From: Pseudomonadota bacterium
Lineage (GTDB): Bacteria; Pseudomonadota; Alphaproteobacteria; Acetobacterales; Acetobacteraceae
Length of the DNA: 59,847 nt
Reading direction: 5' to 3'
Assembly: GCA_021781835.1 (NCBI GenBank)
Contig: JAJXWD010000002.1
Span: 85,288-145,134 of the forward strand
Part shown: one piece after another, positions 44,026 to 50,882 of the stretch
Layout: each line of letters begins with the position of its first letter
Numbering within the stretch: the stretch's first letter is position 1
Made by a program: the position numbers and the translations under genes
The notes under the pieces: generated by a model
What the model was told of the DNA's origin: nothing
What the model saw: only the letters and a program-made list of their open reading frames with translations
Databases searched by the model: none

Positions 44026-44270
44026 TCGGCGGCCTCGGCGGCGATATCGATATCGATCTGCTCGACCGCCGGAATCGGCATGCCGGTCACGATCGACACC
44101 AGCGCGATCTGCATGGCCGTGGCGCTGTCCGCGGTGCCCTTGAAATGGGTCTGCGCCCGCTTGAGCTCGCCGATCTTCGGGACGCGGAGATCCAGCGTGT
44201 AATAATCCTTGCCCGCCAGGGAGATCACGGCGGGCAGCTCAACAGTGCGCGTGCGCTCACGGATCGTCAT
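43968..44270 (-). CDS. Tail assembly chaperone (Mu gp41-like)
   Basis: The 100-residue product coats the tape measure before tube assembly. It begins TIRERTRTVELPAVISLAGK and continues DYYTLDLRVPKIGELKRAQT, the pattern of Mu gp41-type chaperones. It overlaps the tube gene by four bases and contains the slippery site at residues G86-F87. Confidence 0.88.
   Translation of the reverse strand: MTIRERTRTVELPAVISLAGKDYYTLDLRVPKIGELKRAQTHFKGTADSATAMQIALVSIVTGMPIPAVEQIDIDIAAEAAEWLLGFMPKPLKEEATLDA
44010..44016 (-). promoter_or_regulatory. -1 frameshift slippery heptamer GGGTTTT
   Basis: On the mRNA strand the sequence G GGT TTT lies in the zero frame of the upstream chaperone as X XXY YYZ. After a one-base back slip the next codon is TAT and the frame continues into the GpE-like extension without a stop. 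The heptamer type and its place before the upstream stop match the tail-chaperone frameshift sites of lambda and P2. Confidence 0.75.
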
Positions 44271-44641
44271 GCCGTGAGCTCCTCAACGGAGACGCCCTCG
44301 AATTTGACGCTGAACGTCGCCTCCTGGGTCTTCACCGCCTCCACCTCGGTGCACCACATGCCGTCGCCGTAGACGCGCTTGCCATTGGCGAGCGTGAGCA
44401 CCAAAGAAGAACTCGTCATGGCGTTGAAGCTGGCGACGGTGAGAGACCCGGCGTCGCGGATGGTGGCCGAGATATAGCCGGTCACCGGCATCTCGGAGTA
44501 CCCTTGCACGCCACTCTGCCCGGTCAGCGATTCCCGCTTTACGCTGTTCGCAAAATATTCGGCGTCTGAGACGACATCGTAATTCGAGCCGTCGATGCTG
44601 AGGTAGGCAATGCCTGCCCGCCTGTTTTGTGTGCCACTCAT
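44267..44641 (-). CDS. Phage tail tube protein (Mu gpM family)
   Basis: The 124-residue protein forms the inner tail tube. The family pattern is visible: RAGIAYLSIDGSNYDVVSDA, KRESLTGQSGVQGYSEMPVT, GYISATIRDAGSLTVASF and ATFSVKFEGVSVEEL. Copy D of the ribosome-site element lies in the gap before its ATG, with GGAG placed 8 bases upstream. Confidence 0.93.
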   Translation of the reverse strand: MSGTQNRRAGIAYLSIDGSNYDVVSDAEYFANSVKRESLTGQSGVQGYSEMPVTGYISATIRDAGSLTVASFNAMTSSSLVLTLANGKRVYGDGMWCTEVEAVKTQEATFSVKFEGVSVEELTA

Positions 44642-44648
44642 CTTGTCA

Positions 44649-44688
44649 CTCCATCAAAGGGATGGCCGGCGCCTCACGGCGCTGGCTG
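44649..44688 (-). repeat. Two-hairpin ribosome-site element, copy D (before tube gene)
   Basis: On the mRNA strand a stem GCGCC/GGCGC with loop GTGA is followed by CCATC-CCTTT-GATGG, then AG completing the GGAG ribosome site before the ATG at 44641. The loop of the second hairpin is larger than in copies A-C while both arms are kept. Confidence 0.8.
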
Positions 44689-44695
44689 GCGTGGT

Positions 44696-46219
44696 TTAGG
44701 GTTTGGTGAACTGCACCAGCATGGCGATCTGGCGCAGCTGGTTGGCGACCTGGATGGGCAGCAAGAGCTTCACGAGGCCGTTGCCCGCATTCTGCGCCTG
44801 GGCCTGCTGGGCGAATTGCTGGGCGTTCTGGGCCAGGCCCGCCGTGCAATAGGTCTTGTAGCGCCCCACCACCGACGCCAGGACCGTCTGCGCGGTGACC
44901 ATGGCCGAGCCGTAGGGCACCGGCGTGCCGTCGGCCACCAGGATCACGCGCGGATAGTTGGTGGCCAAGAAGCTGCGCAGGTCACGGAGCAGATACTGAA
45001 GGGTGTAGAGCGTCTCGGTGTCGAGATACGAGTCATCCGCCGCCCCCGCTGCGTTTTTCTGGTAGGTGGTGCACATGCGCTCGATCTGCACAGTGCCACT
45101 ATCCGTCACCAGGAAGGTGGCGACCCCATCATAGAGCAGCGTATTGCGCTCGGAGCGCGTGAAGCGGCTGGCCAGCGGGGGTGCATAGACGGTGGAGAGC
45201 GCGAGATATTGCAGCGGCACGGCCGGATTGGCGCGGATCGAGACCATGCAGGTGGCCGCTACATCAGCAGCCCACACATAATCGGGGCTCGGGCTGTCAT
45301 AAAAGCCCATGATCTGGGTGTGCTGGTCATTCAGAGCGTTGCCAAAGGTCGCGAGTGTGCCAAGCGCGCCGCGCGAGGCGCCCCAAGCCCCACCGAAAAG
45401 CTCCTGCATCCATGACCAGCGCCCGGTGGCGTCGTTGAGGAAGGCCGTCAGGGCCGCCAGGGTGGTGGTATCCGTGAAGCCGGTGATGATCGCGTCGAAC
45501 GTCTGATCGCCCGAGAGATTGGCCAAGGCCGTGGTGATCACGGGATTGAGCGTGCCGCCGGCCAAAAGGGCGCCATTACCGTCCGCCGTGCCGCTGATCG
45601 TCAGCCCAACCCCGGCGGGCAGCAGCTCGCCCGCGGCGGCGCCGAGATAATTGACCCGCACATCAATGGCGTTGCCGACCAGGCCGGCATGCACGGCGGT
45701 GAGCGTCACCACACCGGTAGTGCCGCTGGCGGCCGCCGTCACCGGCATCGTCGGAATCGCATTGATGGCCGCCGCAATGGCTGCGCCGATCTGCACCACG
45801 GTCATCCCGGCGGTGATCGCCACCGTCACGCGCGGATTGATCGCGCTCGCGCCGATGTAAAAAAAGATCGTCCCGGCCGCCGTCGCGGGCCCGGTGGGCG
45901 TGATCGTGGCGCTGGCTTTGGTGTCGGTGGGGTCGGACACGCCCACGCACCAGACCTCGCCGAAGGTGTCGGCATTCCGATAGGCCTGGAGCATCTGCGC
46001 CAGCTGCGAATTGATGCCGTACTTTGTCTGCGCGTCGCCAAGGCCACCCGAAAGCGTTGCCACGTTGGGCGCGGCCGTCCCGGCTGTGGTCATCTGCCCG
46101 ATGATCAGAGCGCGCAAATTCTGCTGGCCGGTATTGGCCTTGCTTGCGTTCAGTTCGGTGAAAAAGCCCGGCGTGCGGTTGCTGCTGGGGTAATACTGGA
46201 AATTGATGCTGCCGCTCAT
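44696..46219 (-). CDS. Contractile tail sheath protein (Mu gpL family)
   Basis: The 507-residue sheath subunit starts with INFQYYPSSNRTPGFFTEL, then NLRALIIGQMTTAGTAAPN, both typical of Mu-type sheaths. An inserted domain (about 110-245) resembles bacterial Ig-like folds. The C-terminal part reads RMCTTYQKNAAGAADDSYLD, TETLYTLQYLLRDLRSFLAT. Copy C of the ribosome-site element precedes the ATG. Confidence 0.94.
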   Translation of the reverse strand: MSGSINFQYYPSSNRTPGFFTELNASKANTGQQNLRALIIGQMTTAGTAAPNVATLSGGLGDAQTKYGINSQLAQMLQAYRNADTFGEVWCVGVSDPTDTKASATITPTGPATAAGTIFFYIGASAINPRVTVAITAGMTVVQIGAAIAAAINAIPTMPVTAAASGTTGVVTLTAVHAGLVGNAIDVRVNYLGAAAGELLPAGVGLTISGTADGNGALLAGGTLNPVITTALANLSGDQTFDAIITGFTDTTTLAALTAFLNDATGRWSWMQELFGGAWGASRGALGTLATFGNALNDQHTQIMGFYDSPSPDYVWAADVAATCMVSIRANPAVPLQYLALSTVYAPPLASRFTRSERNTLLYDGVATFLVTDSGTVQIERMCTTYQKNAAGAADDSYLDTETLYTLQYLLRDLRSFLATNYPRVILVADGTPVPYGSAMVTAQTVLASVVGRYKTYCTAGLAQNAQQFAQQAQAQNAGNGLVKLLLPIQVANQLRQIAMLVQFTKP

Positions 46220-46225
46220 GGCGTC

Positions 46226-46261
46226 TCTCCATCGATGGGACCGGGCGCCTCACGGCGCTCG
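46226..46261 (-). repeat. Two-hairpin ribosome-site element, copy C (before sheath gene)
   Basis: On the mRNA strand the stem GCGCC/GGCGC with loop GTGA is followed by GGTCCCATCGATGGAGAG, with the GGAGAG ribosome site 5 bases before the ATG at 46219. The stem differs from copies A and B at a base pair (C-G in place of T-A), which keeps the pairing. Confidence 0.82.
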
Positions 46262-46269
46262 AGAAAAAA

Positions 46270-46470
46270 TCAGTCGGCAGAAGCGCCGGTGACCAGATTG
46301 TCCGGAGCCAGCGCCGTTTTTGCGCCGGCCGCATCCGCCGCGATCACGTCTCCGTCTCGCACCCGGCGCAGCCAGAAAGCGTCATCGGGCACGTCTGCGC
46401 CCTCGGCGGGGAGCGGCTGATTGGTGGCAGGGTACCGGACCAGACGGTCGGGGGCGGGCTTGACAAACAT
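46270..46470 (-). CDS. DUF2635 protein (Mu gp38-like)
   Basis: The 66-residue product begins MFVKPAPDRLVRYPATNQPL, then VPDDAFWLRRVRDGDVI, the full pattern of DUF2635, a small protein found just before the sheath gene in Mu-like tails. Its function is unknown. It is 9 bases behind the gp37-like gene. Confidence 0.88.
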   Translation of the reverse strand: MFVKPAPDRLVRYPATNQPLPAEGADVPDDAFWLRRVRDGDVIAADAAGAKTALAPDNLVTGASAD

Positions 46471-46479
46471 GGGGCCTCC

Positions 46480-47043
46480 TCAGGGCTGGACCGACGGGAC
46501 GCCGCCGGTCTGGGCATTCACGCCCGCGTAAATCGTCGGAGCGCCCGACGGCTGAGACACCTCCATCCCGAAATTCGCGACGGGAGTGCCAAGCGCGGCA
46601 AGCGGGCCGAATTCTTCGTAATATTCGCACTCCAGCTTGAGCAACGCTTCCGAAATTGGCGTGTTGCCGCTCGACGATGAGCGCACTTCCGTTTCGATGG
46701 CGGGAAACTGCTGGACCATTTGCTGAACGGGCGAGCCGGCGCTGATAATGGCTTGCTCGATCTGGTAGAGCAGAGTGGCCATGGTGGTGGCCGCCGTAGC
46801 GCTATCCACTGCCGAGACGCGCACAACGATCAGGATGCCCGACACCGTCGTGAATTGTGGCAGCCCCCGCACAAGGCTTTCTTTCCGGTCATACGGGCAC
46901 TTGACCAGGATGGCCGGCAGCTGAGGCTCCGTCAGGGGCCAATCGCGGTCTGCGTACACGCTGCCGCCTGCGGACGTGGCCGCCGCCAGGAGGGTGGAGA
47001 CCACCGCGTCAGCGATCTGCTGTCGATAAAGAGAGCCGCTCAT
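46480..47043 (-). CDS. Putative tail terminator (gpU/gp37-like)
   Basis: The 187-residue product starts YRQQIADAVVSTLLAAATSA and has LPAILVKCPYDRKESLVRGL, a pattern of tail-completion proteins that cap the tube. The position between the head-tail joining protein and DUF2635-sheath fits the Mu gp37 slot. The assignment to a named family is moderate. Confidence 0.65.
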   Translation of the reverse strand: MSGSLYRQQIADAVVSTLLAAATSAGGSVYADRDWPLTEPQLPAILVKCPYDRKESLVRGLPQFTTVSGILIVVRVSAVDSATAATTMATLLYQIEQAIISAGSPVQQMVQQFPAIETEVRSSSSGNTPISEALLKLECEYYEEFGPLAALGTPVANFGMEVSQPSGAPTIYAGVNAQTGGVPSVQP

Positions 47044-47378
47044 TTTGCGTTCAACAACAGCTTGGCCCAGCCGTGCCCATCAGGCCGCACCTCCATCACG
47101 CTATAAGCTGCGCCCGTGGCCAGCGTCAGCGTGTCGCCTTGCAGCGGCGCAGCTAAAAATTGTGAGAGCTGTACGCCCAGCACCGGGCGCGAGCTGGTGA
47201 TATTGGCGGGGCTCCCGAGCTGCTCGAGGCTGCCCCCTATGGGGTCGAGCGAGAGATATTCGCTGTCAAAAACCCCAGTGATTGCCTCGACTGTTCCCGC
47301 CTGGTGGGTATAGGTGACGCTCTGGCCGAACGTAGCGGCCAGAGGTCCAATCACCAGACCGTCCCAGTCGACGGTCAT
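47040..47378 (-). CDS. Head-tail joining protein (gpFII-like)
   Basis: The 112-residue beta-rich product contains FDSEYLSLDPIGGSLEQLGS and TSSRPVLGVQLSQFLAAPLQ, GDTLTLATGAAYSVMEVRPD, the pattern of the lambda FII/ATP-binding-sugar-transporter-like joining family. It overlaps both neighbours (ATGA and TGATG), linking head and tail modules. Confidence 0.75.
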   Translation of the reverse strand: MTVDWDGLVIGPLAATFGQSVTYTHQAGTVEAITGVFDSEYLSLDPIGGSLEQLGSPANITSSRPVLGVQLSQFLAAPLQGDTLTLATGAAYSVMEVRPDGHGWAKLLLNAK

Positions 47379-47617
47379 CAGGCGCGCACTTCGGTGCCGC
47401 CCACGCGGCGCACTTCAGGCTGCGCACTCGCATCTGCCGGCTCGAGCGCGCCGAGTTCGCGCAGGCGCGCGACCTCGTCCTCGGGCAGCTCCACGATTTC
47501 CCCGGCCTGCGCGACCTTGGAGACATTCTTGGAGATGGCGCCTTCCTTGGTTTTCTCGACCAAGCGGGTCTGAATGCTGCGCCCGCGCGCCACGCGGGCC
47601 TTAACCAGGGCCGCCAT
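47378..47617 (-). CDS. Small phage protein at the capsid-joiner boundary
   Basis: The 79-residue basic then acidic product (ARVARGRSIQTRLVEKTKEG, AQAGEIVELPEDEVARLREL) occupies the place of lambda gpFI. No family is certain. It overlaps the capsid stop and the joiner start, so it is translated with both. Confidence 0.6.
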   Translation of the reverse strand: MAALVKARVARGRSIQTRLVEKTKEGAISKNVSKVAQAGEIVELPEDEVARLRELGALEPADASAQPEVRRVGGTEVRA

Positions 47618-48693
47618 CAGGCGACGGTCCCGGCGCAGACGGTGGCGGCCAAGCAGGCATTTACCCGGCTCGGGATCACCAGCGGCGCGCTCTGCATCAT
47701 CAGGAAGCGCTGGGCGGGGTCATTCTCCACCCAGGTCTTCGGCGCGTAGGGGAGCGCCGCGTAGTTGAAAGCGGGGTCCAGGATCTGGGCGAAGGCGCGA
47801 GTGCCCATCATATCCGGGCCCGACATGATGACTGTGCCGTCCGCGATCATGCGCTTCTCGACGTTGTTCTCGTCGACGTACCAGTCGTTGTAGAGCCAGA
47901 GATCGTACTGGCCCCAGCGACCTTTATAGACCGCGCCGCGGGCGATCTGCGAGCCGGGGTTTACGCTGTTCCCATAATCGCCCAGCTTGGGATAATAAAC
48001 CGCCCCCTGCACGCCTTCGGCGCCGAGGAATTTCTGCCAGGGCGTCGGGGTGAACACGATATCCGTGACCGTGGCGCCCGACGATTTGAGGATCTGGGTC
48101 TGCCACGCCTCAATGTCCGCCACCGGCACCGGGTCGCGGCCGTCGGAATTGAAGTTGGCCGCCACGCCCCACTGGGCAAGCCCCGAGAGGGCCACAGTCA
48201 GCGAAGAGTCGCGGCCGTAGTCGATCAGGGTGGCAGGATAGCCCTCGCCCGACACGGTGATGGTACCGGTCAGCAGCGCCTGTGCCGCCATCCACTCGAG
48301 GCGCCGGTTGAGCATGTCGATCTGGTCCGTCATCTCGAATTCGATGTTGGCCATCTCGCGCTCGGCGCCGGTCATATCGCCGCCGATGCGCTCACCGATC
48401 ATGCGCCGCACCGGCTTGCGGAGGTCGGGCGCGCGCTTGTCCTTGATGTAGGGCGGCTTGAATTCATTGGTCTGGTAGCGGCGCTGCTCGACGAGCTTAC
48501 CCTCCATCAGCGGGCTGACAAACGGGCTCATACGGCGCTTGCCGATATCGATATCGATGGAGACGAATTCGGAATCCGCCACCACGATGTTCGGGAAGAA
48601 CTTGTCCAGCAGGAACGTCTGGGCAAGCTTCAGGTTGGGAACCACCTGAATCAGGGTGTTGGTGTCGTAGAGAAAGCTCGCATTGCCAGCCAT
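47617..48693 (-). CDS. Major capsid protein E (lambda gpE family)
   Basis: The 358-residue coat subunit has the gpE-type pattern: NASFLYDTNTLIQVVPNLK, FLLDKFFPNIVVADSEFVSI, GKRRMSPFVSPLMEGKLVEQ and a late PKTWVENDPAQRFLMMQSAP. The ATG at 48693 is chosen because GGAG from the hairpin element lies 9 bases before it. An ATG at 48708 is part of the hairpin itself and would add five residues. Confidence 0.95.
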   Translation of the reverse strand: MAGNASFLYDTNTLIQVVPNLKLAQTFLLDKFFPNIVVADSEFVSIDIDIGKRRMSPFVSPLMEGKLVEQRRYQTNEFKPPYIKDKRAPDLRKPVRRMIGERIGGDMTGAEREMANIEFEMTDQIDMLNRRLEWMAAQALLTGTITVSGEGYPATLIDYGRDSSLTVALSGLAQWGVAANFNSDGRDPVPVADIEAWQTQILKSSGATVTDIVFTPTPWQKFLGAEGVQGAVYYPKLGDYGNSVNPGSQIARGAVYKGRWGQYDLWLYNDWYVDENNVEKRMIADGTVIMSGPDMMGTRAFAQILDPAFNYAALPYAPKTWVENDPAQRFLMMQSAPLVIPSRVNACLAATVCAGTVA

Positions 48694-48699
48694 AAGCTG

Positions 48700-48740
48700 A
48701 GGCTCCATCGATGGGACCCGGCGTCATCACGACGCTGGTC
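48700..48740 (-). repeat. Two-hairpin ribosome-site element, copy B (before capsid gene)
   Basis: A 41-bp unit identical over its whole length to copy A. On the mRNA strand: stem GCGTC/GACGC with a 5-base loop, then GGGTCCCATCGATGGAGCCT, which holds the palindrome CCATCGATGG and the GGAG ribosome site of the capsid gene. Confidence 0.9.
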
Positions 48741-48772
48741 AAAACGCCTTGCCCAAGGGCGCAAAGGGCGAA

Positions 48773-48792
48773 CGCGGCGCCGAAGCGCCGCG
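48773..48792 (-). other. UUCG-loop hairpin between decoration and capsid genes
   Basis: On the mRNA strand CGCGGCGC-TTCG-GCGCCGCG forms an 8-bp perfect stem with a C(UUCG)G tetraloop, an extra-stable form. It lies 3 bases after the decoration stop codon. No U-run follows, so it likely stabilises or processes the mRNA in front of the capsid gene. Confidence 0.65.
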
Positions 48793-48795
48793 CGA

Positions 48796-49497
48796 TTAGA
48801 TAACGGCCGGGGTCGCCGTGCCGGGATCGGCGGCAGTGACGGCGCCTTTCAGAAACAGCCCATTCGGGATCGCGGTCGCGATCAATTCCGGGGTCCAGCT
48901 GCTGTCATAGCTGACGGCATTGATGTTGAACTCGCCCATGAAATAGGCCCCGGCGGGGACATTGCCGGCGCTCGGGTCGGCATAATCGGCGAGAATGGCA
49001 ACAGGGTTTTGACTGCCATCGGAGGCAGTTTTGACCGAGAGCTTGAGCGTGCCGATGGCGTTGACCACCTGCACGTCAAAGCTGTCGGCCGCCGAAAAAG
49101 CAGTCCCGCCGGCGGTGATGGTGAACCCGAGGCCTTCCTGGGAATAGGCGGTGCCTGTGGTCGCATCCGCAAGGACCGTTCCCTCGGGGTCGGTGACCGA
49201 CCAATCGGTCGCGGACTTGGCGGTGAGCGTGTACGTGCCGACCAACACGGCGGTGCCGAGGGTGATCGAGCCGATGGTGCCATTGCCCACATTGGTCGCG
49301 CCGATGGTCACGATATCAGAATAGGACGAGGCACGGCCAAGCACGGAACCGCGCGGGAGCGCCACTGACCCGGACAGGATGATCGGCTGAGAGACAACCT
49401 TTAGGTTGCCCGCGATCAGCTGATCGGGATTATAGATTTCCGAATAGACGGCGGGCTGCTGGGGATTATCGCCAACGGTGCTGGTGATGAGGGTCAT
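48796..49497 (-). CDS. Head decoration protein (lambda gpD family) with extra domain
   Basis: The 233-residue product begins TLITSTVGDNPQQPAVYSEI, then GSVALPRGSVLGR, and ends with NINAVSYDSSWTPELIATAI, the gpD core. Lambda gpD has about 110 residues. Here an extra beta-rich domain (about 60-145: GTAVLVGTYTLTAKSATDWS, FTITAGGTAFSAADSFDVQV) is inserted, as in larger decoration proteins, and may be displayed on the capsid surface. Confidence 0.85.
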   Translation of the reverse strand: MTLITSTVGDNPQQPAVYSEIYNPDQLIAGNLKVVSQPIILSGSVALPRGSVLGRASSYSDIVTIGATNVGNGTIGSITLGTAVLVGTYTLTAKSATDWSVTDPEGTVLADATTGTAYSQEGLGFTITAGGTAFSAADSFDVQVVNAIGTLKLSVKTASDGSQNPVAILADYADPSAGNVPAGAYFMGEFNINAVSYDSSWTPELIATAIPNGLFLKGAVTAADPGTATPAVI

Positions 49498-49509
49498 GCG
49501 TCAGGTCCT

Positions 49510-50079
49510 TCAGATTTCGCCGCGGCGCTTACGGCCGGCCGCGACAATCGCGGCGGCAGTGGCGGCATGGGGGTCGACGGAAGTCGCGGCCGGAGCGCCC
49601 GGGCCGGGATTGGTGGGGGCCTCTCGGCTCATGCGCGCGGCCAGGGCCTGGCGCCGCTGCGGGGCGGCCGCGCCGGCTTTAAGGAGGCGAATGGCGGCGC
49701 TCCTGGAAAGGCCCTGGTTGAACGCCAGCTCAGCGGCAAGGGCGGGATTGGCCGCGGCTTCCGGCGTCGCAAAGATGGCGGCGCAGCGCGCACGCTCGCG
49801 CAGACGGGCGCCGCGCACCGGCGACGCCTTGGCCATCTCGCCATCATCACTCTCGTCGTCGCCTTCCTCATCACCGTCGGCTTCGGCACGCTTACGCGCC
49901 TCTTCCTTTTCCTTCTCGTCGTCGTCGAGGGCCTTCATGCGCGCCTCATACTCGTCGTCGGTCTCGCCCTCTTTGCGCTCGCGCTCGTCGGGCTCATCCC
50001 CTTCGGCTTTCGCGGCGGACGCGCCCAACCCGATGAGATGGGCGAAAGTTTTTTTGAACCCGGCAGATTTACCAGCCAC
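49510..50079 (-). CDS. Putative capsid scaffold protein
   Basis: The 189-residue product starts with GTG at 50079 behind AGGAG. It is highly charged (EGETDDEYEARMKALDDDEK, EEARKRAEADGDEEGDDESD) with an alanine-rich C-terminus, typical of scaffolds. It lies between the S49 protease and gpD, the Nu3 position of lambda. No enzyme motif is present. Confidence 0.7.
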   Translation of the reverse strand: MAGKSAGFKKTFAHLIGLGASAAKAEGDEPDERERKEGETDDEYEARMKALDDDEKEKEEARKRAEADGDEEGDDESDDGEMAKASPVRGARLRERARCAAIFATPEAAANPALAAELAFNQGLSRSAAIRLLKAGAAAPQRRQALAARMSREAPTNPGPGAPAATSVDPHAATAAAIVAAGRKRRGEI

Positions 50080-50096
50080 GATAGAAAGCTCCTGTT

Positions 50097-50882
50097 TTAG
50101 CCCAGCGTTTTAAGCAGGGCGGAAAAAGCCGCGTCGGGCGCGGCAACCTCGTCGCACAAGCCGGCGGCGACCGCTCCGGCCCCCATGAATGTGCCGGCCT
50201 GCATGTCCCGTATCGCTTGCGCGTCGAGGCCGCGATTGCGCGCGACCGTCGCTACGAACAATTCCCCCATCTCATCCACGTCAGCCCTGAAGCAAGCGAG
50301 TGCATCCTCAGAAAGCGGCTTCTCAGATGCACCGTCCGTTTTACGATCACCGTATTGGATGAACGTGACTTTCACCCCCGCCTTGTCGAGCGCCTGGCTG
50401 ATATCGACGTGCCCGGCGACTACGCCGATGCTGCCAGCACCTCCGGTGCGCGGGATGAGAATCCGATCTGCCGCGCTGGCCAAAGCGTAGGTGGCCGAAT
50501 AGGCGCTTTCGCTGAGGATCGCCCAGATCGGCTTTTTCCCGCGCGCAGCGAAGATGTGGTCGACAAGGTCGAAACACCCTTCGACCGTCCCGCCCGGGCC
50601 GTTTACGTCCAGCGCAATGGCCCGCACATCATCGGCCTCGAGCGCCGCGTCGAAGCCCTGCCGGATCCAGCTGTATTCCGTTCCGTCGGCCCACCAGGGA
50701 AGGTCATTGGCGAGCACCCCGCGCACCGGCAAGATGGCCACGCCTTTATGCAGCCCATATTGCGGCTGTGGCCGGACATAGTCGTCATAATCCGACCAGG
50801 CCGTGATGGTGGCCGCCAGGCGCTCGATTTCCAGTCGATGCATGGCAAGCGGGCGCGTGAAAAAGCGGGGGTCGATCTTCAT
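50097..50882 (-). CDS. S49-family prohead protease (lambda gpC-like)
   Basis: The 261-residue serine protease matures the prohead. The core shows RAIALDVNGPGGTVEGCFDL, the nucleophile in SESAYSATYALASAADRI, and the lysine region FIQYGDRKTDGASEKPLS. It overlaps the portal gene by four bases (ATGA) and lies before the scaffold, which it probably cuts. Confidence 0.92.
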   Translation of the reverse strand: MKIDPRFFTRPLAMHRLEIERLAATITAWSDYDDYVRPQPQYGLHKGVAILPVRGVLANDLPWWADGTEYSWIRQGFDAALEADDVRAIALDVNGPGGTVEGCFDLVDHIFAARGKKPIWAILSESAYSATYALASAADRILIPRTGGAGSIGVVAGHVDISQALDKAGVKVTFIQYGDRKTDGASEKPLSEDALACFRADVDEMGELFVATVARNRGLDAQAIRDMQAGTFMGAGAVAAGLCDEVAAPDAAFSALLKTLG

